The position numbers and the translations under genes are program-made. From the NCBI GenBank assembly GCA_002342805.1, contig DDQW01000042.1:24763-88762 (forward strand): 64,000 bases of DNA. The letters are read 5' to 3'. Source of the DNA: Clostridiales bacterium UBA2432 (GTDB lineage: Bacteria; Bacillota; Clostridia; Lachnospirales; Vallitaleaceae). The notes under the pieces are model-generated. The model saw only the letters and a list, made by a program, of their open reading frames with translations, was not told the DNA's origin and did no database searches. This document shows positions 52,654 through 60,925 of this stretch, piece after piece. How positions within the stretch are numbered: the first letter of the stretch is position 1; every line of letters begins with the position of its first letter.

Positions 52654-53604
52654 TTAGTTAATCAAACACGCTTGATGCCAATGGCTAAGGAATCCTATGG
52701 ATGTTTCTTGATACTGAATATGAATAAACGGTTCATGATAGGTTCTCGTCTGTATTGCCTCTTTATTTGAATAGGTACAAGCATACTCTGAAAATCGTGT
52801 TGTCTTCCGATTTTCTTCATTGTTCCAATCGTTCCATCCTTCAGGATGAATATGTTCGCCGATCGTACACTTTATAAGCATAACCTGAGCAAATTCTCGC
52901 CACGGTCTTCCTAAATACACACTTGCTGCCTCTGTTCCTTTTTCCGCCACAAAATCACATGCATAAAACACAAAACCGTAGTCTTCACCCTCATACGTTG
53001 AAGAAGCCGTTACATATCCGTTGACTTTTTCATGACGGTTTTTGGACTGAATAACACATTTATTAAAAAGAGCTTGACCTCCACCAAAGATGAAATCAAC
53101 ATCACCTTCAATATAGCAATTCTCAAAATAAGATTCCAATTGTCGATACACCTTATGTTCACTTGGACCTACAAAGGATCCGGGAATGCGTGGCGCACTA
53201 GGTAATGGGGCTAAAAACAAGGTATCTTGGCAGCCATATAATTTGCAATTTTTCACTTGAATATGGTGTCCATCCAAGTACAAAGCAATCGCCTGTCCGA
53301 CACTACGCCCATCTCCCGAACTATTCTCAATACATATGTTTTCTAAAACTATATTATCACCTTCAACGAGACATGTATATGAGCGAAATGTCCCAAATCG
53401 TCTCCCGTCTTCATGATCTTTTAGTGCATAATCATTATAAGTAATTTTAACCTCTCCATCTGTGCTACCGATTAAATGTAGCCCATGCTTTGATATAACA
53501 AGCTTTTCCTCATAAACACCGGGTCCGATTAAGATAGTATCTCCTTCATTTGCTTGATCAATTACCCTTTGTATTTTTTCATTCGCCTTAACAATATACT
53601 TCAT
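52654..53604 (-). CDS. Cytoplasmic pectin methylesterase (CE8)
   Basis: 316 residues of the right-handed beta-helix CE8 family, which removes methyl groups from galacturonate chains. Catalytic residues are visible: Gln105 (GQAIAL), Gln126-Asp127 (GCQDTLF), Asp170 (DVDFIFGG) and Arg233 (YLGRPW). There is no signal peptide, so it should act inside the cell on imported methylated oligogalacturonides. A longer loop than usual (about 131-155) sits near the active site. Preceded by a LacI-type gene (19 bases). Confidence 0.92.
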   Translation of the reverse strand: MKYIVKANEKIQRVIDQANEGDTILIGPGVYEEKLVISKHGLHLIGSTDGEVKITYNDYALKDHEDGRRFGTFRSYTCLVEGDNIVLENICIENSSGDGRSVGQAIALYLDGHHIQVKNCKLYGCQDTLFLAPLPSAPRIPGSFVGPSEHKVYRQLESYFENCYIEGDVDFIFGGGQALFNKCVIQSKNRHEKVNGYVTASSTYEGEDYGFVFYACDFVAEKGTEAASVYLGRPWREFAQVMLIKCTIGEHIHPEGWNDWNNEENRKTTRFSEYACTYSNKEAIQTRTYHEPFIHIQYQETSIGFLSHWHQACLIN

Positions 53605-53623
53605 TTAATTTCCTTTCTGTTGT

Positions 53624-54637
53624 TTACAGCATGGATATATTTCGGACGCTCTCTTTTAAGACCATCTCACCTGTCACAATTTGAATTCCTTTTACAAAAG
53701 GTCTTTTTTGGATCTTTTCCAGCAAGGTGTTCACGCAAGTTGTTGCCATACGCTCCATATTAACTTCGTATGTAGTAATGCCTCGATAAGTTATTGTCGG
53801 ATAGAGATAATTATCAAATCCCACAACCGATATATCTTGAGGTACCGATAATTTTTTTTCTTCAATCTTTTTTATCAGCATATTGGCAACTGCATCACAG
53901 TTACAAGCAAAAGCAGTTGGCAAGATATTCGGTAATTCGATGTCAATACTATTTCCATAGGTTAAGTCCCGATCCGGAATAATCCATGCCTCATTAATAT
54001 CAAGATGATGTTCCATCATAGCTTTCATATATCCCAGATAACGATCAGTAATACTGCTGGTTGCAAGAATTGTACCTAAAAAACCAATTTTTTTATGACC
54101 TTGACTTATTAGGTAATTTGTCAAAGCATACATTCCATAGAAGCCATCCGATATTACAGCATCTAACTGCTGTACATCATTATACGCATCCAAAAGCATC
54201 ATGGGTACATCATTATTATGACTCATATACTCGCCATAGGCTTCGCTTACTTGACCCATAATAATAAGACCTTCAATTTTTTGATCTAAAACCATTTTAG
54301 GTAACTGTAAATTTTCTTCTTCTTCGTGGTTGAGTATTTCTAAGATTGCATAATAACCCAACTGAGTCATACTCTCTACAAGTTGCTGATACATCGCCCA
54401 ATAAAAAGAATGTCCTTCGGCTAAAAAATGATTAGGGATTAACACACCAATATTACCTGTGTTTTGGGTGCTTTTAGAAGCCCGAGAACGTACATAGCCC
54501 ATCTTTTTTGCAACAGCTTTAATATCCTCTCTTTTTTCTTCACTAACCCCACTTTGATCTGATAAAGCTTTTGAAACAGTTACCGTACTAACGCCAACCC
54601 GTTTTGCAATATCTGATAACCTAACTGCTTTTGCCAT
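53624..54637 (-). CDS. LacI-family regulator next to pectinesterase
   Basis: 337 residues: helix-turn-helix RLSDIAKRVGVSTVTVSKALSD, hinge, then a sugar-binding domain (GVLIPNHF...VVGFDNYLYPTITYRGIT). RBS AGGAGG. Located directly upstream of the pectin methylesterase gene, it likely responds to a pectin-derived sugar. It is also the third LacI protein of this window placed as the first or regulatory gene of a carbohydrate operon. Confidence 0.9.
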   Translation of the reverse strand: MAKAVRLSDIAKRVGVSTVTVSKALSDQSGVSEEKREDIKAVAKKMGYVRSRASKSTQNTGNIGVLIPNHFLAEGHSFYWAMYQQLVESMTQLGYYAILEILNHEEEENLQLPKMVLDQKIEGLIIMGQVSEAYGEYMSHNNDVPMMLLDAYNDVQQLDAVISDGFYGMYALTNYLISQGHKKIGFLGTILATSSITDRYLGYMKAMMEHHLDINEAWIIPDRDLTYGNSIDIELPNILPTAFACNCDAVANMLIKKIEEKKLSVPQDISVVGFDNYLYPTITYRGITTYEVNMERMATTCVNTLLEKIQKRPFVKGIQIVTGEMVLKESVRNISML

Positions 54638-54650
54638 AAATGCCTCCTAA

Positions 54651-55145
54651 TTACTTCAAATTCAACGTATCAAAAGCCTGTTTCAACTCATGATAGGTCG
54701 TTTTAAATAGTGTTTCACTAATTGAACATCCCTTATCCACTGCACTAACCAGAATACTTTCTTTATATCTTGGTGGATTAAAGGTCAACGGAAACATATG
54801 ATTAAGAATGATATCTTTTTCAATCGGATTTATCGGATAGATTTTTTTTGAATTTTTTAATGCAAACTTTGCATGTTTAAATCCATGAAACTGATGATAC
54901 TTTTCACGTACATGCCAATCATACAAATAATAGTCATGAAACAAGGCTCCGATAACCATACTTTTTTTTTGAATTTTAAGTTTTAACAGTGACGCAATTT
55001 TCAAACTAAAATAAGTAACTGCAATGCAATGCCACATGGTCGTAATCTTCCCATGATGATAATAGGCATCCATCTTTTGAATATGACGCAAAATATCTTC
55101 GCGTCGAATAATTTCTTTGATTTCATTTACTACTTTTTGATTCAT
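54651..55145 (-). CDS. HD-domain phosphohydrolase-like protein
   Basis: 164 residues. HD-type metal motif: His in TTMWHCIAVTYFSLK, then GALFHDYYLYDW and a later NHMFPLT His. Single-domain HD proteins of this size act on nucleotides or other phosphoesters; the substrate is unknown. Similar short HD proteins often accompany CmpB-family membrane proteins in Clostridia, as here (12 bases after it). RBS AAAGGAA. Confidence 0.82.
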   Translation of the reverse strand: MNQKVVNEIKEIIRREDILRHIQKMDAYYHHGKITTMWHCIAVTYFSLKIASLLKLKIQKKSMVIGALFHDYYLYDWHVREKYHQFHGFKHAKFALKNSKKIYPINPIEKDIILNHMFPLTFNPPRYKESILVSAVDKGCSISETLFKTTYHELKQAFDTLNLK

Positions 55146-55157
55146 TTATACATTCCT

Positions 55158-56021
55158 TTAGCGCCTTCGCAAGTCTTTTAAAAGTTCAGAAAACCGTCTT
55201 GATGTCATGTCCGGGAAGGCTTTAAATAATCGTGAATATCGTATTTTTTTTACAAGTTGTTCGTAATTATTTTGGTTGTTTAACATGTTGAACTTCGTTC
55301 GAACACTGATAATCTTATCATGATCAATTAAATCATTAATAATCTCTTTGATTTCAAAGCTATAGTAACTTTGTAGGGCATCTAATTTTTCAATATATTT
55401 TTTGAATAACTCAAAGGAACCACGCATTTCATTAATAAGCTTCATCTGCGATTGTCGCATATTTTTCGCTTCATTTTCCAATTCAAAAAGTAATCTTCTA
55501 AAGTCAACAAGGGTTCGCATCGTCAAGCTACCATCAATGACAAAATATATCAAAAACAGAGTAATCATAGCTTCCATAACAGGTTCTGATAGCCTTCCAA
55601 TCATGAAAAAACTGAGTGGTAACACACTATATATAACAAAGGTTCCAATAATTCCCCAATAGATGGAGAACTTCAAACAGATGTATCCTTTTAAATTAAA
55701 CTTTTGATGAGAATAATCCCACCATCTTGTTTTAAAAAAATAAAACAACAAGGAGCCCACGACCCATTCAATAATTGTCGTGATGAGTGCTGAAAGAAAA
55801 AAAGTTCCAATAATTAATCCAGGGTTACGTAATGAGCTTTGATTTAAAATAGTATGAATTGTAACATAAAGTAGCACTACACCTATCCCGTAAATCGGGC
55901 AGAATGGTCCTGCCAAAAAGCCACGATTTACGAATTTATGATGTTTGTAATAGGCATATATTACTTCAATAGACCAACCTAAAAAGGAAAATAAAACAAA
56001 TATCAGAAATAATTCATCCAT
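55158..56021 (-). CDS. CmpB-family membrane protein
   Basis: 287 residues with about four to five N-terminal membrane helices (about 3-150) and a C-terminal helical cytoplasmic part. The start MDELFLIFVLFSFLGWSIEVIYA, GFLAGPFCPIYGIG and the W-rich LFYFFKTRWWDYS are hallmarks of the CmpB family (labelled 'putative ABC transporter type IV', though it has no ATPase). The ATG at 56021 shares a base with the asnS stop (TAATG), so the two are coupled. Function unknown. Confidence 0.85.
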   Translation of the reverse strand: MDELFLIFVLFSFLGWSIEVIYAYYKHHKFVNRGFLAGPFCPIYGIGVVLLYVTIHTILNQSSLRNPGLIIGTFFLSALITTIIEWVVGSLLFYFFKTRWWDYSHQKFNLKGYICLKFSIYWGIIGTFVIYSVLPLSFFMIGRLSEPVMEAMITLFLIYFVIDGSLTMRTLVDFRRLLFELENEAKNMRQSQMKLINEMRGSFELFKKYIEKLDALQSYYSFEIKEIINDLIDHDKIISVRTKFNMLNNQNNYEQLVKKIRYSRLFKAFPDMTSRRFSELLKDLRRR

Positions 56022-57409
56022 TAGATATGACAATTATTTACTGTTCTTGGGAAGGATATTACATCACGAATGTTGGTCATTCCCGTCATATACATAATCA
56101 TACGCTCAAAGCCTAAACCAAATCCAGCATGTCTTGTGCCCCCGTATTTTCGAAGATCTAAGTACCACCAGTAATCTTCTTCATTTAATCCCATCTCAGC
56201 CATACGCTTTTTCATAAGTTCTAAATCGTCTTCACGCTGACTTCCACCGATAATCTCTCCGACACCGGGAACAAGTAGATCCATTGCTGCAACTGTTTTT
56301 CCATCATCATTGAGTTTCATATAGAAGGCCTTAATATCTTTTGGATAATCGGTAACAAAAACAGGTTTTTTATAAATGACTTCTGTCAAATACCGTTCAT
56401 GCTCTGTTTGGAGATCACTTCCCCATTCAACTGGGTATTCAAAGTTGGCATTATTCTTTTTAAGCAGTTCCACCGCATCCGTATATGTAATTCGTTCAAA
56501 ACGATTGTTCACTACATTATTCAGTCGTTCATTTAATCCTTTATCAATAAATTGACTGAAGAAGTTCATCTCTTCCGGTGCATGTTCTTGAACATATCGA
56601 ATAATATACTTAATCATATCTTCTGCAACATCCATATCATCAATTAAGTCTGCAAAAGCCATCTCAGGTTCAATCATCCAAAATTCCGCAGCATGTCGTG
56701 GTGTATTTGAATTTTCTGCACGGAATGTAGGACCAAACGTATATACATTTCTAAATGCCATTGCATAGGTCTCAACATTAAGTTGCCCACTAACCGTAAG
56801 ACTTGCTTCTTTTCCGAAAAAATCTTGACTATAATCAACAGCACCTTCTGCCATAGGTATATTTGAAGGATTCATGGTTGATACTCTAAACATTTCGCCA
56901 GCCCCTTCACAGTCACTTGCCGTAACAATTGGGGTATGTACATACACAAACCCACGTTCATTAAAAAATTGGTGGATAGCAAAAGCAGTTAGTGAACGTA
57001 CACGAAAAACAGCTGCAAACGTATTTGTTCGGGGGCGCAGGTGAGCAATTGTTCGTAAATATTCAAATGTATGACGTTTTTTTTGCAAAGGATAATCCGG
57101 TTGTGATTGACCCTCAACTTGAATTTCAGATGCCTGTAGTTCAAAATCCTGCTTGGCATCAGGCGTTGCCACAAGTCTTCCTTTAACAATAATCGCTGAG
57201 CCTACATTTAACTTGGCATGTTCCTTATATCCTTCGAGTGCATCATCCATAACAATTTGTAATGTATTAAAATGTGTTCCGTCATTAATGACAATAAAGC
57301 CGAATTTGCTTGATGCTCGAACGCTTCGCACCCAACCGGATACTGTAATCTCTTGGTCCAAGAACTGTGAATAATCCTTGTACAAGTCTTTAATCAATGT
57401 TGCTTTCAT
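56021..57409 (-). CDS. asnS: Asparaginyl-tRNA synthetase
   Basis: 462-residue class IIb synthetase charging tRNA-Asn. N-terminal OB fold anticodon-binding domain about 15-110 (VSGWVRSVRASSKFGFIVINDGT) and class II core with motif 2 FRAENSNTPRHAAEFWMIEPE-type region and motif 3 GFGLGFERM. Full length. RBS AAGGAAGG. Promoter at 57462-57490; no T-box leader is visible. Confidence 0.97.
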   Translation of the reverse strand: MKATLIKDLYKDYSQFLDQEITVSGWVRSVRASSKFGFIVINDGTHFNTLQIVMDDALEGYKEHAKLNVGSAIIVKGRLVATPDAKQDFELQASEIQVEGQSQPDYPLQKKRHTFEYLRTIAHLRPRTNTFAAVFRVRSLTAFAIHQFFNERGFVYVHTPIVTASDCEGAGEMFRVSTMNPSNIPMAEGAVDYSQDFFGKEASLTVSGQLNVETYAMAFRNVYTFGPTFRAENSNTPRHAAEFWMIEPEMAFADLIDDMDVAEDMIKYIIRYVQEHAPEEMNFFSQFIDKGLNERLNNVVNNRFERITYTDAVELLKKNNANFEYPVEWGSDLQTEHERYLTEVIYKKPVFVTDYPKDIKAFYMKLNDDGKTVAAMDLLVPGVGEIIGGSQREDDLELMKKRMAEMGLNEEDYWWYLDLRKYGGTRHAGFGLGFERMIMYMTGMTNIRDVISFPRTVNNCHI

Positions 57410-57461
57410 AATATACCTTCCTTTTCATATAGTATTTTAATCCTATGTATTTTATGATATA

Positions 57462-57490
57462 ATACTAGCAGTATATTAGATGACCATCAA
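57462..57490 (-). promoter_or_regulatory. Likely promoter of asnS
   Basis: Minus strand TTGATG (57485-57490), a 17-base spacer and TAGTAT (57462-57467), about 50 bases before the ATG. Confidence 0.5.
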
Positions 57491-57554
57491 ATATAAAAAT
57501 CATCTATATAGAATCAATAATATCATATATTAAAGATGAAGGAAAGGTGAAACT

Positions 57555-58670
57555 ATGGATCAAAGAGTACAAAAATTAGCTCAAAATCTCGTACAGTATT
57601 CGCTAAAAGTACAAAAAGGCGAAAAAGTATTAATCGAGCATATGGACGAAGATACAAAAGCGCTCGCAAGAGCACTTGTTAAGGAAGTATTTAACATTGG
57701 GGGAATACCATTTATTCAATCCACCGATATGCGTTTACTCCGCGAACAAATTCTTGAAGCACCTGATGAATACTTTACAATGCGGGCACAGTGGGAAATG
57801 GACCGCATGAAAGCCATGGATTGTTACATTGGTGTGCGTGGCAGTGAAAATGTCAACGAATTATCTGATGTTCCTTCTACGCAAATGTCCAAATATCAAA
57901 AATTACTCCAGCAAAAAGTACATAGTGAAATACGTGTACCTCATACACGCTGGGTTGTTTTAAGATACCCAACACCATCGATGGCACAATTAAGTAATAC
58001 CAGTACCTCTGCATTTGAAGATTTTTATTTTAATGTATGTAATCTTGACTATAGCAAAATGGACGAAGCCATGAATCCGTTAAAAGCTTTAATGGAAAAA
58101 ACAGATCAAGTACATATCGTTGGTCCCGGAACGGATTTAACCTTCTCAATAAAAGACATTCCTGTTATAAAATGCGCAGGTGAAATGAATATTCCGGATG
58201 GTGAGATTTACACAGCGCCAGTAAAAAATTCCATCAACGGAACCCTTCAATATAATACTCCGGCAGTATATCAAGGATTCACGTATGAAAATATTCAACT
58301 TACCTTCAAAGATGGTAAAATCGTCGAAGCAACTTCAAATGATAATGAACGAATTAATGAAGTCTTTGATACTGATGACGGTGCAAGATATGTCGGCGAA
58401 TTCGCCATTGGCATTAACCCCTATATTTTAAAACCAATGAAAGATACTCTCTTTGACGAAAAAATTATGGGAAGCTTCCACTTTACCCCTGGCAATGCCT
58501 ATGAAGACGCAGACAATACAAACCGCTCTGCAATTCACTGGGATCTTGTATGCATTCAGACGCCGGAATTTGGTGGCGGAAAAATCTACTTTGACGATGT
58601 CCTTATTCGTGAAAACGGCCGTTTCGTACTTCCTGAACTTGATTGTTTAAATCCTGAGAATTTGAAGTAA
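57555..58670 (+). CDS. M29-family aminopeptidase
   Basis: 371 residues of the thermophilic-type metalloaminopeptidase family (AmpS/PepS/aminopeptidase II), which removes N-terminal residues from peptides in the cytoplasm. Candidate metal ligands occur in CAGEMNIPDGEIYTAP, RYVGEFAIG, GSFHFTPGNAY and SAIHWDLVC. Slightly shorter than typical members (about 410 aa) but the motifs are in order. RBS AAAGGTG. It ends 2 bases before a large palindrome. Confidence 0.92.
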   Translation: MDQRVQKLAQNLVQYSLKVQKGEKVLIEHMDEDTKALARALVKEVFNIGGIPFIQSTDMRLLREQILEAPDEYFTMRAQWEMDRMKAMDCYIGVRGSENVNELSDVPSTQMSKYQKLLQQKVHSEIRVPHTRWVVLRYPTPSMAQLSNTSTSAFEDFYFNVCNLDYSKMDEAMNPLKALMEKTDQVHIVGPGTDLTFSIKDIPVIKCAGEMNIPDGEIYTAPVKNSINGTLQYNTPAVYQGFTYENIQLTFKDGKIVEATSNDNERINEVFDTDDGARYVGEFAIGINPYILKPMKDTLFDEKIMGSFHFTPGNAYEDADNTNRSAIHWDLVCIQTPEFGGGKIYFDDVLIRENGRFVLPELDCLNPENLK

Positions 58671-58672
58671 AG

Positions 58673-58865
58673 GAGTCGCCAAGCGCTCGGTTTTCAATGA
58701 GGAACTGCGTTAAGACGGACTAATACTGAAAACAAAAAGGATAGCAAGCGGATTCAAAACTCACTGCGTTCAAACAGTTGAATCCTTAACTTGCTATCCT
58801 TTTTGTTTTCAGCAAAGTCCCTCTAAACTGGTTTCCAAAATTTCAAACCGAGCGCTTGGCGACTC
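58673..58865. repeat. 193-bp nested near-palindrome
   Basis: Outer arms of 21 bp are perfect complements (58673-58693 and 58845-58865). Inner arms of 23 bp are also perfect (58726-58748 and 58790-58812). Between them, two 32-base flanks are diverged but equal in length, so the symmetry axis is shared. A further 8-bp pair (58750-58757, 58778-58785) closes a 20-base loop. More GC-rich than its surroundings, no coding capacity. With the next palindrome it fills the 389-base convergent gap. Confidence 0.85.
58739..58809. terminator. Bidirectional intrinsic terminator in the core of the palindrome
   Basis: The inner stem GGATAGCAAG...CTTGCTATCC is followed by TTTTTGTTTT on the plus strand, and by the same sequence on the minus strand because of symmetry. 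It can end the aminopeptidase transcript and, from the other side, the ABC-transporter transcript. Confidence 0.7.
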
Positions 58866-58963
58866 ATTAACAAACATATCCACCGTTTCTAAATAGCAAA
58901 AAATAGTACCTTTATCATGACCGAGCGTTAGGTATAAGTCCGTAAACTAAAGACGCGTATAGA

Positions 58964-59056
58964 AAAGTAGGTGTATATAGATTCATGGGCATTGCAGTCA
59001 CTGGAGTGCTTTGCACTTCTGTGTCTGCCGCGCCCACTTCTATATATACCTACTTT
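58964..59056 (-). repeat. 93-bp imperfect palindrome after the ABC permease gene
   Basis: Arms of about 45 bases (58964-59009 and 59013-59056), roughly 80% complementary, with outer AAAGTAGGT/ACCTACTTT and inner AGTGC/GCACT pairs. It starts 3 bases after the permease stop on the minus strand and runs into TTTTCTAT, so it may be a very long terminator or a processed hairpin RNA. Confidence 0.7.
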
Positions 59057-59059
59057 AAA

Positions 59060-59902
59060 TTATCCTTTTAATCCTGATGTTGAAATACCTTCTACCAGAT
59101 ACTTCTGGAACATTAAGAAAATTAATACGATTGGAACGATGGATAGGGTTGCCATTGAGAGCATTTCTCCCCATGGAACGGTGCTACCCGGGTCAGCAAA
59201 GAGTCGCAATGCCAGGGTTGCTGTATATTGTTCTGGTTTGTTTAAGTAAAGTAAAGGTCCTAAGAAGTCATCCCATTTCCAGTAAAATTGGAAAATAGTT
59301 GCTGTTACGAGTGCCGGTTTCATTAGGGGTAATATAATCTTGTAAAAGATTGCATACTTACTGCATCCGTCTATTTTGGCAGCTTCATCTAAGTCTCTCG
59401 GGACACCTTGTATAAACTGCATCATTAGGAATATGAAAAAGGGAACTCCGAAAAAGTGTGGCAATACAACCGGTAAGATGGTTCCAACAAGGTTTAACTT
59501 ATGGAAAATAATAAATTGTGGCACCATGATAATCTGAATCGGTAGCATCATGGTTGAAATCATAATAGCAAACCAAAATTTTTGAAACTTAAACTTCACG
59601 CGTGCAAATCCATACGCGATTATTGCTGATGAAAGCACTGTTGCTAGTGTTGAAATAATGGAAATTACTGCCGAGTTCTTGAAAAAGGTTCCAAAGGTAT
59701 ATCCACTGAATCCGGCCCAACCACGTGCATAGTTTCCAAAATCAAAGTTTTGTGGCCATAGTCGACTTGCATCTGCAAAAATCTCCATATTATCTTTAAA
59801 TGAAGCAAAGAACATCCAAAGGATTGGATAAATCATAACGTATGCAAAGCCCATTATGATGATATGATATATTAATCGTCCTATTTGCTGTTTACGTTTC
59901 AT
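59060..59902 (-). CDS. Carbohydrate ABC transporter permease (MalG type)
   Basis: 280 residues with six predicted membrane helices and the permease EAA loop LDEAAKIDGCSKYAIFYKIILPLMKPA, where the ATPase docks. One of the two membrane subunits of a CUT1-type importer. ATG 59902 has AAAGGAGG 6 bases upstream; the start at 59923 would overlap the other permease. Followed by a large palindrome. Confidence 0.93.
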   Translation of the reverse strand: MKRKQQIGRLIYHIIIMGFAYVMIYPILWMFFASFKDNMEIFADASRLWPQNFDFGNYARGWAGFSGYTFGTFFKNSAVISIISTLATVLSSAIIAYGFARVKFKFQKFWFAIMISTMMLPIQIIMVPQFIIFHKLNLVGTILPVVLPHFFGVPFFIFLMMQFIQGVPRDLDEAAKIDGCSKYAIFYKIILPLMKPALVTATIFQFYWKWDDFLGPLLYLNKPEQYTATLALRLFADPGSTVPWGEMLSMATLSIVPIVLIFLMFQKYLVEGISTSGLKG

Positions 59903-59903
59903 A

Positions 59904-60845
59904 TTAGTCCTCCTTTGCCTCATAGAATACCCATTGATTTGATGTCTTGAAAATAATTCCTGTCATGATACTTACAACAATCAACATAAACCATGCCATA
60001 GCTGAACCATATCCCATTTGATAGAATTCAAATGTTTTTCTGTACATATACATGGAATATACTAACAAGCTATTTAAAGGTCCACCTGTTCCATTAGTTA
60101 AGACAAAGGCTTGAGTAAACATCATAAAACCGTTGATTACTTGCATAATTAAATTAAACAAAATAATTGGTGTTAACATTGGTATTGTTACTTTTATAAA
60201 TTGTTGCACTTTATTGGCTCCATCTATTTTAGCCGATTCATATAAACTCATAGGAATCTGTTTTAATCCTGCCAAGAAAATAAGCATTGCAGAACCAAAT
60301 TGCCATACATATAAAAGTACTAATACAATCATAGTTGTATTGGGGTTACCTAGCCAATATATTGGCTCCTTTAAAATGCCTAAGCTGATCATGATACTAT
60401 TAATAGCACCTTCAGAATCAAATATACGACTCCACATAACAGCTATAGCAACACTTCCTCCAACAATTGAAGGTATATAGTAAACAGCTCGGTAAAAGCC
60501 GGTTAACCTCGTAGGTTTATTAAAGACCATTGCCAACATTAAGGCAAAAATCAATCGTAACGGTACTGAAACCGCAACAAATAAGAATGTTATCTTTACT
60601 GATTTAATGAATAATGCATCTCCTGTAAACATTGTAATGTAATTTTTAAGTCCAATGAATGTAGGCGGAGATAGTAAATCATATTTGGTAAACGAAAGAA
60701 CGAGAGAAGCGACAACAGGAATAAAGGTAAATGCAAAAAAACCAATCAACCAAGGTAAGATAAAAACATATCCTACTGTATTATCCTTGTCCATAAACGT
60801 TGAGAACCGTTCTCGAAAATTTGGGGTTTGAACTTTTTTATCCAT
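59904..60845 (-). CDS. Carbohydrate ABC transporter permease (MalF type)
   Basis: 313 residues, six membrane helices, EAA loop LYESAKIDGANKVQQFIKVTIPMLTP. Partner of the next permease. ATG 60845 has GGAG 6 bases upstream (ATG 60851 is too close). It lies 80 bases after the binding-protein gene, with a hairpin between. No transporter ATPase is nearby, as usual for CUT1 systems sharing one MsmK-like ATPase. Confidence 0.93.
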   Translation of the reverse strand: MDKKVQTPNFRERFSTFMDKDNTVGYVFILPWLIGFFAFTFIPVVASLVLSFTKYDLLSPPTFIGLKNYITMFTGDALFIKSVKITFLFVAVSVPLRLIFALMLAMVFNKPTRLTGFYRAVYYIPSIVGGSVAIAVMWSRIFDSEGAINSIMISLGILKEPIYWLGNPNTTMIVLVLLYVWQFGSAMLIFLAGLKQIPMSLYESAKIDGANKVQQFIKVTIPMLTPIILFNLIMQVINGFMMFTQAFVLTNGTGGPLNSLLVYSMYMYRKTFEFYQMGYGSAMAWFMLIVVSIMTGIIFKTSNQWVFYEAKED

Positions 60846-60863
60846 ATACATCTCCTAATTTTT

Positions 60864-60892
60864 GCCGGTTACCCTTTAGAAGGATAACCGGC
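60864..60892 (-). terminator. Intra-operon hairpin after the binding-protein gene
   Basis: Stem GCCGGTTA(T/C)CCTT with a 3-base loop (13-bp stem with one mismatch), 34 bases after the binding-protein stop, followed only by AAAAATT on the minus strand. Such hairpins partially terminate or protect mRNA so that binding protein is made in excess over permeases. Confidence 0.6.
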
Positions 60893-60925
60893 CAATTCAC
60901 ATGAGTTAATGACTTACAAGTTATA

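Noticed and set aside
55158..56021. CmpB-family protein as an ABC transporter permease
   Set aside because: No EAA loop, no ATPase partner; the family name is historical.
57410..57554. T-box riboswitch upstream of asnS
   Set aside because: The gap is only 145 bases, mostly promoter, with no T-box core or antiterminator.
58673..58865. Long inverted repeats as an insertion sequence or transposon
   Set aside because: The space between arms is under 160 bases and has no coding frame; no target duplication was seen at the ends.
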